Positions 8,355 through 17,481 of a stretch of 64,000 bases of DNA are shown piece by piece; positions within the stretch are counted from its first letter, which is position 1; each line of letters starts with the position of its first letter. The stretch lies in contig NZ_JANLCK010000002.1 of NCBI RefSeq assembly GCF_024979315.1, positions 434,001-498,000 of the forward strand, written 5' to 3'. Made by a program: the position numbers and the translations under genes. This DNA is from Herbiconiux oxytropis. GTDB taxonomy: Bacteria > Actinomycetota > Actinomycetes > Actinomycetales > Microbacteriaceae. The notes under the pieces are model-generated. The model worked only from the letters and a program-made list of their open reading frames with translations, was not told the origin of the DNA and ran no database searches.

Positions 8355-8360
8355 TAAGGT
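8355..8360 (+). promoter_or_regulatory. -10 hexamer TAAGGT, probable leaderless start
   Basis: TAAGGT ends exactly 6 nt before the GTG at 8367, and no ribosome site is present, so transcription probably begins at the start codon. Confidence 0.45.
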
Positions 8361-8366
8361 GCAGGG

Positions 8367-8738
8367 GTGTCCGACGACAGCGATGTGAAGCCCTCCTCCC
8401 CCTGGCGCTGGCCGGCCGAGTGGATGAGCGAGGAGAAGTTCTGGCGCGACATCGGCACGCGCGTGCTCGCGGGCGTCGTGACCGCCGCCATCGTCTACCT
8501 CGGCGCCCTCGTGCTCGGCTACCTGCACACCCCCGAGATCGGCGCCGGCGTCACGATCGTGCTCGCCGCCGTCGCGGTGCTGCTGCTGCTCGCGGGTGTC
8601 GCCGCCCTCGTGGTGCGCGTGCCGTCGCACGCGCGGGCGGGCCGGCCGATCGCCGCGCGGATCGTGGTGGCCGCGCTCCTCGTGGTCGTCGCCGTGGCAC
8701 TCGTGCTGGGCGTCGCGGCCGACCTCTCCGGCAGCTGA
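8367..8738 (+). CDS. Small integral membrane protein of unknown function
   Basis: A 123-residue protein with a charged N-terminus (MSDDSDVKPSSPWRWPAEWM) followed by three predicted membrane helices at about 33-52, 60-82 and 95-117. No family was recognised. The GTG start is supported by a -10-like TAAGGT 6 nt upstream. It is divergent from the DtxR-type gene with 49 bp between the start codons and convergent with the surface-protein cluster. No residues suggest enzymatic activity. Confidence 0.7.
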   Translation: MSDDSDVKPSSPWRWPAEWMSEEKFWRDIGTRVLAGVVTAAIVYLGALVLGYLHTPEIGAGVTIVLAAVAVLLLLAGVAALVVRVPSHARAGRPIAARIVVAALLVVVAVALVLGVAADLSGS

Positions 8739-8817
8739 GCCGCCACTCCGCCACGGCGTCTCGCCGTCTCTCGCCGGCCGCCGGTCCGCGCGGCCGGCGT
8801 CGACGACCCTCGGCGGC

Positions 8818-9249
8818 TCAGCGCGAGCCGCGGTCCGCCGTGGCGCGCGACCCTGCACGCGACATCGAGGCCGCAGCGACCACCATGCCGGATGCGCCGA
8901 GCGCGAGGGCGAGGACGAGCCCGGGAGCGAGATCCACACCCGTGTCGGCGAGGTCGCCGTCGGGGCCCGGCCCGGGCCCGGACGTCGGAGCCGGGCCCGG
9001 GCCCGGGGGGGGAGACGGATCGGGAGTGGGCGGGACGGTGGGCCGCGGGGTGATCTCGACCCCCACCACGATCCCCGGCGCGGGCCCGGGATCAGGTGCG
9101 ACGGTGCCCACCCGCGTCAGGGCGAGGGCAGGCCCGGCTGTGACGGTGCCGAGCGTGATCGTCCCGACTGCAGCAGCCCCCAGCAAGGCACCCGTCAGTG
9201 CGATGGCTCGTGCCGAGGCGCTCCACCGAGCCCGCAGCGTCGCGCTCAT
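8818..9249 (-). CDS. Small LAXTG-type cell-wall-anchored protein
   Basis: A 143-residue exported protein with a hydrophobic signal segment (about 15-43), a Pro/Gly/Asp-rich stalk (50-98), and a C-terminal sorting signal: LADTG at 100-104, a hydrophobic helix at about 108-128, and a tail with arginines. LAXTG is the motif used by class E sortases of actinobacteria. The start at 9249 overlaps the stop of the upstream DUF916-type gene (ATGA). It is the last gene of a three-gene surface cluster. There is no folded domain between the signal peptide and the anchor, so it is probably a spacer or partner protein. Confidence 0.75.
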   Translation of the reverse strand: MSATLRARWSASARAIALTGALLGAAAVGTITLGTVTAGPALALTRVGTVAPDPGPAPGIVVGVEITPRPTVPPTPDPSPPPGPGPAPTSGPGPGPDGDLADTGVDLAPGLVLALALGASGMVVAAASMSRAGSRATADRGSR

Positions 9250-10256
9250 CGGGCGACCGCCGACTCGCGGCGGCCCTCGGCGCGGGCCTCGGCGATGAGC
9301 CGCTCCACCGCGGCCTTGCGGCGCCGCCTGCCGATCACGAGCAGCACGATCACGAGCGCGATCCCGGCGAGCACCGCCAGGTGCAGCCACGGCACCGCCC
9401 AGACCGTGACCGTCTGCGTCACCGGCGCCACCGCGAGCCCGGGGTCGCTCGGCACCGACGACTCCACCACCACGTCGACCGTGATCAGGCCGATCGGCCA
9501 GGCCGAGGTGGGGGCGACGATGACGGATCGGGACTCGCCGGGGAACAGATCGCCACGGTCGGTCACCGCGCCGTCGACGCGCTCCCCGAACGCGAGCTGC
9601 GTGTTGCCGGTGTTCTCGGCCGTGTAGCCGACCGCGAGCGATCCGGGGGTGAAGAGGTTCCACGAAGGTGCGTAACCGACCGTCGCATCCGTGACCTCGA
9701 GGGCGGGGGCGAGTGCGCCCGTGACCTGCGTCATCACGCGGAAGCCGACCCGGCTGTTCACCCCGATCTGCGCGCCGTCGCTCGTGGTGCCCGTGCTCGA
9801 GACCGAGGCGGCGATGCCCGCGGCGTGATCGCCGGGGGTCGCGTTCTCGGGCACCGTGACCGTGAAGGGCACGACCGCTGTCGCGCCGGGCGCCACGGTC
9901 ACCGACTCCTCGACCGTGATCCAGGTGCCGGCGGCCACGGAGGTCTGACCGGCCTGCAGCATGTTGAAGCGACCGGTCTCGGTGAAGTAGCCGTCGGCGG
10001 CATCGAGGGCGAACGTGGTCTCGGTGGCACCGAGGTTGCGCAGCGCCAGGTGCTCCGTGAAGGTCGCGCCCGGAGCGAGCTCCTGCTCCACCCAGGAGCG
10101 GCCGTCGGGGCCGTCGGCGGTGGCGGGCGCCACCGACCAGGTCACGTCGTCGGGTGACGGTGTCGGCGCGGCAGAGGCAGCCACCGCCGGCCCCGCCACC
10201 GCCATCAGCGCCGCGGCCGCGAGAGCGGCGGCCGCGGTCAGAGCCTTCGCTCTCAC
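9246..10256 (-). CDS. DUF916/WxL-peptidoglycan-binding-like membrane protein
   Basis: A 336-residue exported protein: signal peptide at about 1-28, then a domain starting VTWSVAPATADG with NLGATETTFALDAADGYFT and VVPFTVTVPENATPGDHAAGI. This resembles the DUF916 (WxL protein peptidoglycan domain) family. A second beta-rich domain ends in a single helix (about 298-320) with an RRRRK cytoplasmic stop. In Firmicutes, proteins of this kind tether WxL surface complexes to the wall; the role in actinobacteria is unproven. GTG at 10256 is chosen because the signal peptide begins there. It sits 7 bp after the preceding secreted-protein gene and overlaps the next gene. Confidence 0.75.
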   Translation of the reverse strand: MRAKALTAAAALAAAALMAVAGPAVAASAAPTPSPDDVTWSVAPATADGPDGRSWVEQELAPGATFTEHLALRNLGATETTFALDAADGYFTETGRFNMLQAGQTSVAAGTWITVEESVTVAPGATAVVPFTVTVPENATPGDHAAGIAASVSSTGTTSDGAQIGVNSRVGFRVMTQVTGALAPALEVTDATVGYAPSWNLFTPGSLAVGYTAENTGNTQLAFGERVDGAVTDRGDLFPGESRSVIVAPTSAWPIGLITVDVVVESSVPSDPGLAVAPVTQTVTVWAVPWLHLAVLAGIALVIVLLVIGRRRRKAAVERLIAEARAEGRRESAVAR

Positions 10257-10263
10257 GTGCCGG

Positions 10264-10875
10264 CTACTCGAACAGGGACAGCGTGAGCGTGGCCGAGTAC
10301 TGGCCGGGCGCGACGGTGGCTCCGGTGAGCAGCTCGAGCCCGGCGTTCGCCGACCAGCTGCCCTCGGGTGCGATCTCGGCCGAGTCGTAGGCCACCGAGA
10401 GGATCTCGGAGTCGACGAAACCCTCGCCCGGGTCGACCTCGTCACCCGCCGAGACGCTGCCGGGGTCGCCCGCCACGAGTGCGGGGGCCCAGCCGAAGCT
10501 CTCGGCCGAGACGATGTCGGGCTGCCCGGCGTCACCGGTGAAGTCGGTGATCGAGCCGAGCACGTACCAGAACGCGCCCTCGGGGATGTCGGCGGGGTCG
10601 CGGGTGTCTGTCACGGTGACGGTCGGCAGAGTGCCGGTGAATTGGCGCGAGGTGGCGGTCGAGCCCGACTCGGTGAGGGCGGCGGAGGAGCCGGCCACGG
10701 TCATGGCGAGCACGCCGGGCCCCTCGAGCTCCGGGATCTCGACCGACACGGCGACGTCGCTGTCGCCGTAGGGGTCGTCGAGGGCGGCGGCGAGTCCGCT
10801 CGATCCGATGACGGAGAGCGTCAGGGCTCCTGCGGCCGCGATGCTCACGCGGTATCCGATGGCACGTCTGTTCAC
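10264..10875 (-). CDS. Secreted beta-sandwich surface protein of the DUF916 cluster
   Basis: A 203-residue protein with a signal peptide (MNRRAIGYRVSIAAAGALTL..., cleavage near residue 30) and an acidic, beta-rich body that begins AVSVEIPELEGPGVLAMTV and ends QYSATLTLSLFE. Its length and pattern resemble the small secreted partner found beside DUF916 proteins, playing the role of a WxL-domain protein, although clear WxL motifs were not found. It is first in the three-gene cluster, divergent from the large secreted protein at 11086. It has no anchor of its own, so attachment through the neighbouring proteins is inferred. Confidence 0.65.
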   Translation of the reverse strand: MNRRAIGYRVSIAAAGALTLSVIGSSGLAAALDDPYGDSDVAVSVEIPELEGPGVLAMTVAGSSAALTESGSTATSRQFTGTLPTVTVTDTRDPADIPEGAFWYVLGSITDFTGDAGQPDIVSAESFGWAPALVAGDPGSVSAGDEVDPGEGFVDSEILSVAYDSAEIAPEGSWSANAGLELLTGATVAPGQYSATLTLSLFE

Positions 10876-11085
10876 GGTGATACTCCAGGGTCGGTCCGCT
10901 CAGCGGAAGATCAGCCCGCCGGCACAACCGCCGTCGGTCGGGGCGACTCTACGTGTTCCGGAGGACATTTGTCGAGGGACAATTTAAAGTTGTAGACCCG
11001 GCGCGCAAAAGCTGCGTACACTTCAGGCGCCGGACGGATGCGTGGTTGCCTCTGCTCGGTCTGTGACGTCTCACGCAAAGGAGCA

Positions 11086-14000
11086 ATGGTGCCCACACCT
11101 GTCAGACCGCCGAGTACTCGGCTCAGATCACGAACCGGATCCGCCGCGATCATCGCCGGAACCCTCGCAGGCCTGCTGGCCGTGACCGGCTTCGCGCCCG
11201 CCGCGCTCGCCGCGATCCCGGAGCAGGAGCCCGGAGTGACACTCCGCGCGTTCCAGATGCCCCCGGGCCTCGCCGACTTCTGCACCATCAAGTCGGGCAG
11301 CACCCCCAACGTCGACAAGCTCATGCCCACGATCAACTGGGTCAGCGAGGCCGACTTCGGCCTGAGCGACGACTTCCTCGCCGAGGTCACGGCCAACCTC
11401 ACAGTGGCCACGGCCGGCGCCCACACCTTCCGCCTCACGAGCGACGACGGCTCCAAGCTCTCGATCGACGACGCGCTCGTGGTCGACCACGGCGGCCTGC
11501 ACGGCAACACCTCCAAAGAGGGCGCGGTCACGCTCACCGCGGGCACGCACGCCCTGCGCCTGGACTACTTCGAGGGCGGCTACGGCCAGGAGCTCAAGCT
11601 CGAGTGGAAGAAGCCCGGCGCCACGACCTTCGAGATCGTGCCCACGGCGGTGCTCAGCACCGACGCGAACGTCGTGCGCGTCACGGCCCCCGGCACCAAG
11701 TACTGCGAGGGCGCGGCCGACACCGCCGGCGACGGCCTGCGGCTCGACTCGGTCAACCCCGACTACACGCTCACCGACCTCCGCCCCGCGGGCTTCGAGC
11801 CCAAGGTCACGGGCCTCGACTTCACCGACGACGACGAGCTCGTGCTCATCACCTCGGGATCGGTCAGCTCGGCCGGCTGGGTTCCGGATGCCCAGCCCGG
11901 CGAGGTCTACCTCGTCGCCGGCGCGACCGGCGCGACGAGCGCCGCCCAGGTCGTCCCCACGAAGATCGCCACCGACCTCCTGAACCCCATGGGCGTCGCG
12001 GTCATCGGCGACGAGATCTTCGTCTCCGAGCGGCACCAGCTCACGAAGCTCACCGACCCCGACGGCGACGGCTTCTTCGACCTGCACTCGAAGGTCGCGG
12101 AGTGGCCCGACGGCGGCAACTTCCACGAGTTCGCCTTCGGCCTCGAGCACGACGACGAGAACTTCTATGTGAACCTCTCGGTCGCCATCGACAACGGCGG
12201 AGCGACCACCACCCCGCAGCCCGCCCAGAACCGCGGCACGGCCATCAGCATCAGCCGCACCACGGGTGAGGTCAGCTACATCGCGGGCGGTCTGCGCACG
12301 CCGAACGGCGTCGCGCTGAGCGCCGAGGGCGAGCTCTTCGCCACCGACAACCAGGGCGGCTGGCTGCCGGCCTCGAAGCTCGTGCACGTGGAGGAGGGCA
12401 AGTTCTTCAACCACTTCACGACTCCGGCAGGCCCCTTCGACGCGAACCCCGTCTCGCCGCCCGCGGTCTGGATCCCCCAGAACGAGATCGGCAACTCCCC
12501 GAGCGCACCGCTCATCCTCGACGACGGTCCCTTCGCCGGCCAGATGCTGATCGGTGACGTGACCTACGGCGGCATCCAGCGCGTGGCCCTCGAGGAGGTC
12601 GCCGGTGAGTACCAGGGCGCCATCTTCCGCCACTCCGCCGGTCTCGAAGCCGGCGTCAACCGCATCATCGAGGGCCCTGACGGCGCCTTCTACGTGGGCG
12701 GCATCGGCGAGGGCGGCAACTGGGGCGAGACGAACAAGCTCAAGTTCGGGCTGCAGAAGCTCACCCCGACGGGTGCCAACACGTTCGACATGAACACCGT
12801 GAAGATCACCGAGACCGGGTTCGACATCACCTACACCCAGCCCATCTCGGAGGAGACCGTGGCCGACATCGCCTCGGCCTACCGCGCCGAGCAGTGGCGC
12901 TACGTGGCCACGCCGAGCTACGGCGGGCCCAAGGTCGACGAGGAGATCCTCGTGGTGACGGATGCGACGGTGTCGGAGGACCGCAAGACGGTCTCGATCA
13001 CCCTCCCCGGCATCAAGCCCGGCCACGTCGTGCACCTGCGCTCGCCGCGGCCGTTCGCCTCCGAATCCGGAGCCGAGCTGTGGAACACCGAGGCCTGGTA
13101 CACCGCCAACTCGGTCCCCGGCTACGTGGCCCCGGCCGATCGCGGCTGGTACGAGGCCGAGGCTGCGTCGCTCACGGGCGGCACCAAGCCCGACACCGAG
13201 CACAACGGCTACTCCGGCACCGGCTTCGCGGCGGGCATGCAGAGCACCGGCGCGGCGGTGACCTTCACCACGAATGTCGCCGAAGCAGGCTCCTACCCGG
13301 TGAACCTCCGCTACGCCAACGGCCCCAACCCGTTCGACGGCACCAAGACGGTCTCGGTCTACGTCAACGACGTGGAGGTGGCCCCGTGGTCGCTCACGAA
13401 GACCGGCAACTGGAAGACGTGGACCACGGCGACCAGGAACCTCGACCTCGCGGCCGGCACCAACCGGATCTCGATCCGGCAGGATGCGGGCGACTCCGGC
13501 AACGTGAACCTCGACGCCCTCTCGGTGGGTGCGAGCACCGACATCTGCGCCCCTGGCGAGGTGGAGGAGGGCTACACGGGCCTCTTCGACGGCACGCTGG
13601 CGAGCTTCGACAAGTGGCGGCTCTCGGGCCCCGGCTCGTTCGGCCGCATCACCGATGACTGCAGCCTGCGCGGTTCTGGTGGCCTGGGCCTCCTCTGGTA
13701 CACGGCGGCCGAGTTCGAGGCCTACAGCCTCAAGCTCGACTGGAAGCTCGTGGCCGACCACAACGGCGGCGTCTTCGTGGGCTTCCCCGACCCGGGGAAC
13801 GACCCGTTCGTGGCCGTCAACCAGGGCTACGAGATCCAGATCGACGCCACGGATGCGCCGGATCGCACCACGGGATCGATCTACACCTTCCAGGGTGCGA
13901 ACCCCGAGGCGGTGGCCGCTTCGCTGAAGCCCGTGGGCGCCTGGAACTCGTATGAGATCGTGGTGCAGGGGCAGACGATCAAGGTCGTGCTGAACGGCAC

Positions 14001-14406
14001 GGTCGTGAACGAGTTCACGAGCACCGATCCGGCCCGCGACATCTCGCAGGGCTTCGTGGGCATCCAGAACCACGGGGCGGGTGAGGCGGTCTCGTATCGC
14101 GACATCCGCATCAAGGAGCTGGATGCGGCGCTCGCGGTGACCGCGACCGCCGAGGTGCGCTGCGTGGCCGGCAAGGCGCTGGTGGCGGTTCGGGCCACCA
14201 ACGGCGACACCGTCCCCGTCGACCTCACCATCTCGACGAGCTACGGCGAGAAGACGCAGAAGGCCGTGAAGCCGGGTGCAGCCCTGTTCCACACCTTCAC
14301 CACGCGGCTGAAGAGCATCCCCGCCGGCACGGCGACCGTCACGGCCACGGCCGACGGGCGCACGGGCGCGGCGGAGGTGACCTGGGCCGCGAAGAGCTGC
14401 GGTTGA
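11086..14406 (+). CDS. Large secreted PA14 / beta-propeller / CBM / DUF1080 protein
   Basis: A 1106-residue exported protein. In order: a signal peptide (1-42, ending PAALA-A); a PA14-like lectin domain at about 80-180 (HTFRLTSDDGSKLSIDD); a sorbosone-dehydrogenase-like beta-propeller at about 235-570 (NPMGVAVIGDEIFVSERHQL, GGLRTPNGVALSAEGELF); a CBM6/35-type carbohydrate-binding module at about 687-818 (WYEAEAASLTGGT); a DUF1080 concanavalin-like domain at about 828-1015 (GYTGLFDGTLASFDKW, NGGVFVGFPDPGND); and a C-terminal beta domain. AAAGGAG sits just before the ATG at 11086. DUF1080 proteins include 3-keto-glycoside hydrolases, so extracellular glycan breakdown is likely. No sortase motif or membrane anchor is seen. 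Confidence 0.8.
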   Translation: MVPTPVRPPSTRLRSRTGSAAIIAGTLAGLLAVTGFAPAALAAIPEQEPGVTLRAFQMPPGLADFCTIKSGSTPNVDKLMPTINWVSEADFGLSDDFLAEVTANLTVATAGAHTFRLTSDDGSKLSIDDALVVDHGGLHGNTSKEGAVTLTAGTHALRLDYFEGGYGQELKLEWKKPGATTFEIVPTAVLSTDANVVRVTAPGTKYCEGAADTAGDGLRLDSVNPDYTLTDLRPAGFEPKVTGLDFTDDDELVLITSGSVSSAGWVPDAQPGEVYLVAGATGATSAAQVVPTKIATDLLNPMGVAVIGDEIFVSERHQLTKLTDPDGDGFFDLHSKVAEWPDGGNFHEFAFGLEHDDENFYVNLSVAIDNGGATTTPQPAQNRGTAISISRTTGEVSYIAGGLRTPNGVALSAEGELFATDNQGGWLPASKLVHVEEGKFFNHFTTPAGPFDANPVSPPAVWIPQNEIGNSPSAPLILDDGPFAGQMLIGDVTYGGIQRVALEEVAGEYQGAIFRHSAGLEAGVNRIIEGPDGAFYVGGIGEGGNWGETNKLKFGLQKLTPTGANTFDMNTVKITETGFDITYTQPISEETVADIASAYRAEQWRYVATPSYGGPKVDEEILVVTDATVSEDRKTVSITLPGIKPGHVVHLRSPRPFASESGAELWNTEAWYTANSVPGYVAPADRGWYEAEAASLTGGTKPDTEHNGYSGTGFAAGMQSTGAAVTFTTNVAEAGSYPVNLRYANGPNPFDGTKTVSVYVNDVEVAPWSLTKTGNWKTWTTATRNLDLAAGTNRISIRQDAGDSGNVNLDALSVGASTDICAPGEVEEGYTGLFDGTLASFDKWRLSGPGSFGRITDDCSLRGSGGLGLLWYTAAEFEAYSLKLDWKLVADHNGGVFVGFPDPGNDPFVAVNQGYEIQIDATDAPDRTTGSIYTFQGANPEAVAASLKPVGAWNSYEIVVQGQTIKVVLNGTVVNEFTSTDPARDISQGFVGIQNHGAGEAVSYRDIRIKELDAALAVTATAEVRCVAGKALVAVRATNGDTVPVDLTISTSYGEKTQKAVKPGAALFHTFTTRLKSIPAGTATVTATADGRTGAAEVTWAAKSCG

Positions 14407-14424
14407 CGCCGCTCTGATCCCACC

Positions 14425-14465
14425 GATCCCCCGGGGGCGGGCCGCACGCCGGCCCCCGGGGGATC
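14425..14465 (+). terminator. Strong hairpin terminator
   Basis: GATCCCCCGGGGGC (14425-14438) pairs perfectly with GCCCCCGGGGGATC (14452-14465), followed by the pyrimidine-rich CACCCCTTCCTCTTTC. It lies 18 bp after the stop of the large secreted protein and before the MMPL gene. Confidence 0.8.
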
Positions 14466-14515
14466 ACCCCTTCCTCTTTCAATCCCCCCGCTCGGTCACG
14501 GAAGGACCACCGCTC

Positions 14516-16768
14516 ATGCTCGAATCCCTCGGACGCTGGGTGGCTCGCCGCCGCGTGATCGTGCTCGCCGCGTGGGGAGCGCTCATCCTCGCCGGCCTCG
14601 TGCTGGGGGGCGGGGTCTTCGATCACACCAGCCCCGTGCAGGACTCGCCCACCGGGAGTGAGTCGATGCTCGCCGACGAGCGGCTCGACGCCCTCGACCC
14701 CGAGGGCGAGATCGTCACGGCGGTGCTCACCGGCGCCGACTTCTACTCGCCCGAGCTCATCGCGAACGCGGGGGCCGTGATGCAGCAGCTCCGCGAGGTT
14801 CCCGGTGTCGTCGAGGTCAAGGACGCTTACACCTCGGGCGGCATCGTGGGCGACGACGGCCGGAGCTCGCTCGTGACCGTCGAGCTCGAGCAGTCGCTCG
14901 ACGAGGCCTCGACGCTCGCGGCGGCGACCGAGGTCTCGGAGCTGCTCCGCACGATCGAGCCCGCCGATGTGCTCGTGGGTGGCAAGTTCCTCGCAGAGCA
15001 GGCGTTCGTGGATCGCGCCGTCACCGACGCCGCGATCGGCGAAGGCATCGCGATCGTCGTGCTCTTCGTGCTGCTCGTGGTGGTGCTCGGCGGCGTGCGG
15101 GTGGCCGCGTTCCCGGTGGTCGCGGCGCTCGCCGTGATCGCGGTCGCGCTGCTCGCGCTCTCCGGACTCATCCTGCTGATGCCGGTCAACGAGTTCGCGG
15201 TCAACATCGTGACCATCCTGAGCCTCGGCCTCGCTGTCGACTACAGCCTGCTGGTGATCGCGCGGTTCCGCGAGGAGCGGCACCGGAATCCGGAGGCCGC
15301 CCTCGCCGACTGGGTGGGGGCGACGGTCGCGTCGTCCGGGCGCGCGGTGCTCGTCTCCGGCCTCGCCGTGTTCATCGCGCTCGTGGGGCTCATGCTGCTC
15401 GGCGACCCGCTGCTCTCGGGCATGGCCGTGGGCGGGGCGGCCTCGGTGCTGCTCGCCACGCTGGCGGGGCTCACGCTCGTGCCCGCGCTGCTCGCGGCGT
15501 TCTCGCGGCACGTGCCGGCGCCGGGGCGGCGGCGGTGGCCGCTGCGGTCGATCCCGGCGGATGCGGCGGTGCCGGGTTCCGCGGGTGCGGGCGCGGTTCG
15601 GTCCGGATCGGCCGGCTCCGCGGTGCGGGTCGGGGCCCTCGGGCGGCTGGCGATGCTCGCGCAGCGGCGTCCCGTGGCGGTCGCGGTGGGGGCCGGTGCG
15701 GTGCTCCTGCTGCTCGTGGCGCCGCTCGCCACGCTCACCGTCGGGAGCTCCGACATCCGGGCGCTGCCCGTCGAGGCCGAGGAGCGCCGCACGAGCGAGT
15801 TCGTCGACGCAGGCTTCGCCGACCTCAGCGAGACCGCGGCGAGCGTGCTCATCAGCGCTTCCGTGACCGATCCGCGGGTCGTCGGCCTCCTCGACGAGAT
15901 CGCCGCGCACGAGCTCGTGATCGACGCCGACCAGGTGCTCGACCTGCCCCAGGACGTGACGGTGGCCGAGTTCGCAGCCCCCGGCGACACCACCGGAGCC
16001 GAGGCGCAGCAGCTCGTGCGCGACATCCGCTCGCTTGCCGCCTCACCCGCCTACGCCGACCTCGAGGTGCAGGTCGGGGGGCCCGCCGCCGAGGTCGTCG
16101 ACACCCAGGAGCACCTGCTCGAGCGGCTGCCGCTCGCGCTCGGTGTGGTGCTCGTGGCGACCTTCGGGCTGCTGTTCGCGCTCACCCGATCCGTCGTCAT
16201 CCCGCTGAAGGCCGTGGTGCTCAACGCGCTCACGGTGGCGGCCACGGTGGGGGCGCTCGTGGCGGTGTTCCAGTGGGGCTGGGGTGCCGGGCTCCTCGGT
16301 TTCGCGCCGTGGGGGGCGCTGGACGTGACGACGCCGCTCATGATCGCGCTGCTCGCGTTCGGGTTGTCGATGGACTACGAGGTGTTCCTGCTCGCGCGCA
16401 TCGCGGAGGAGTGGCGGGCGCGCGACCGCACGATCGACCCGCGGGTGGCGAACGACCGGGCCGTGCTCCGCGGCATCACGGCGACCGGGCCCGTGGTGAC
16501 CACGGCGGCGGTGGCCATCGGGGTCGTGTTCCTGGGGTTCTCGGCGAGCAGTCTCGTGGGCATGAAGGAGGTCGGGATCGGCATGGCGATCGCGATCCTG
16601 CTCGACGTCACGATCGTGCGGGGGCTGCTGCTGCCGGCGCTCATGACGCTGCTGGGGCGGTGGAACTGGGCCGGCCCCGGGTTCGAGCGGAGCTCCGGCG
16701 TCGAGACCCACCCGTCAGGGGACTCACGCCCGGCGGAAGCCCTCGTGGAGTCGGGTTCGCGTTCATAA
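14516..16768 (+). CDS. MMPL/RND-family membrane transporter
   Basis: A 750-residue protein with the duplicated MMPL architecture: one N-terminal helix (about 17-37), a periplasmic-type loop, a block of five to six helices (about 170-330 including GLAVDYSLLVIARFREE), a linker rich in Ala/Gly/Ser, a second loop, and a second helix block (about 540-720) with the matching AFGLSMDYEVFLLARIAEEWR motif. The paired DYS and DYE motifs are the proton-relay signatures. Family members export lipids, siderophores or drugs; the substrate here is unknown. GGAAGGA precedes the ATG. The TAA stop lies inside a 73-bp palindromic repeat. Confidence 0.87.
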   Translation: MLESLGRWVARRRVIVLAAWGALILAGLVLGGGVFDHTSPVQDSPTGSESMLADERLDALDPEGEIVTAVLTGADFYSPELIANAGAVMQQLREVPGVVEVKDAYTSGGIVGDDGRSSLVTVELEQSLDEASTLAAATEVSELLRTIEPADVLVGGKFLAEQAFVDRAVTDAAIGEGIAIVVLFVLLVVVLGGVRVAAFPVVAALAVIAVALLALSGLILLMPVNEFAVNIVTILSLGLAVDYSLLVIARFREERHRNPEAALADWVGATVASSGRAVLVSGLAVFIALVGLMLLGDPLLSGMAVGGAASVLLATLAGLTLVPALLAAFSRHVPAPGRRRWPLRSIPADAAVPGSAGAGAVRSGSAGSAVRVGALGRLAMLAQRRPVAVAVGAGAVLLLLVAPLATLTVGSSDIRALPVEAEERRTSEFVDAGFADLSETAASVLISASVTDPRVVGLLDEIAAHELVIDADQVLDLPQDVTVAEFAAPGDTTGAEAQQLVRDIRSLAASPAYADLEVQVGGPAAEVVDTQEHLLERLPLALGVVLVATFGLLFALTRSVVIPLKAVVLNALTVAATVGALVAVFQWGWGAGLLGFAPWGALDVTTPLMIALLAFGLSMDYEVFLLARIAEEWRARDRTIDPRVANDRAVLRGITATGPVVTTAAVAIGVVFLGFSASSLVGMKEVGIGMAIAILLDVTIVRGLLLPALMTLLGRWNWAGPGFERSSGVETHPSGDSRPAEALVESGSRS

Positions 16769-16833
16769 CGGCAAACCTGCCGGCATCCGGGTCGATATAC
16801 GGCTCGGATGCCAGCACGTTTGGCGTTCTCCAC
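16761..16833. repeat. 73-bp palindromic repeat, copy A
   Basis: Two 30-bp imperfect arms (16761-16790, 16804-16833) flank a 13-nt centre GTCGATATACGGC. The inner arm CGGCATCC.G mirrors C.GGATGCC. It lies between two convergent genes and contains the MMPL stop codon. The sister copy is at 27588-27660, apparently inverted relative to this one. Confidence 0.75.
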
Positions 16834-16845
16834 CGGAGACGGCCG

Positions 16846-17481
16846 TCAGACGCCGTGGTAGCGGCCCGGGCGGTGGTTGAGGGCGAGCACGAGGTTCAGC
16901 AGCACCGCTCCGGCCGCCGAGAGCAGCACGGTGGGCACGGGGGCGACAGCGAACGCGCACGCCACGATCGTGACGTCGATCGCCATCTGCACGTAGCCGG
17001 CCCGCCAGCCGAGGCGCTCCTGCAGGATGAGCGCGAGGATGTTCACCCCACCGAGGCTCGAGCGGTGCCGGAAGAGGATGAGCAGCGCGACCCCCGCGAG
17101 CAGGTTGCCGGCGATCACCGCGAAGACGGGGTCGATGCGGTCGAGGTCGACGGCGACCGGCACGAGCAGCGAGAAGCCCGAGACGAGGGAGACGCTGAGG
17201 GCGGTGCGGAGGGTGAAGGTCCAGCCCTTCTTCCACACGGCGAGCCCGAAGAACGGCAGGTTCACCACGAGGAAGAGCACCCCGAACGGGATCGGCACGA
17301 CGTAGCTCAGCAGCAGCGAGAGGCCCGCGGTGCCCCCGGTCACGGCGCCCGTCGACTTCAGCAGGAAGAGCCCGAGCGACGACACGAAGGTTCCGGTGAG
17401 CACGCCGAGCACGTCTTCGACGGGCGAGTGGGCGAGCGGATCGCGGACGATGCCGCTGGTCGTGCGGGTGGTGCTGCTCAC
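16846..17481 (-). CDS. YitT-family membrane protein
   Basis: A 211-residue protein with about five membrane helices. TGAVTGGTAGLSLLLSYV, FGVLFLVVNLPFF and SSLGGVNILALILQER match the conserved glycine-rich motifs of YitT/YczE-type proteins. Function is unknown, although the family is often placed among transporters. The C-terminal cytosolic DUF2179 domain of long YitT proteins is absent. The GTG at 17481 overlaps the stop of the aminotransferase gene (GTGA), so the two are probably cotranscribed. Confidence 0.75.
   Translation of the reverse strand: MSSTTRTTSGIVRDPLAHSPVEDVLGVLTGTFVSSLGLFLLKSTGAVTGGTAGLSLLLSYVVPIPFGVLFLVVNLPFFGLAVWKKGWTFTLRTALSVSLVSGFSLLVPVAVDLDRIDPVFAVIAGNLLAGVALLILFRHRSSLGGVNILALILQERLGWRAGYVQMAIDVTIVACAFAVAPVPTVLLSAAGAVLLNLVLALNHRPGRYHGV

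Noticed and set aside
10969-11022. Promoter elements before the large secreted protein gene (TTGTC..GACAA inverted repeat, TACACT)
   Set aside because: The hexamers that can be found have spacings of 10 or 21 bp; not convincing enough to annotate.
11128-14292. Long open frame antisense to the large secreted protein
   Set aside because: It mirrors codon structure of the opposite strand at very high GC, shows arginine/glycine/histidine-rich shadow composition, and has no domain; the sense frame has clear domains, a signal peptide and a ribosome site.
14339-15910. Long antisense open frame over the MMPL transporter gene
   Set aside because: Composition (Arg/His/Glu-rich, no hydrophobic core) is that of a shadow frame; the plus strand encodes a conserved 12-helix transporter.
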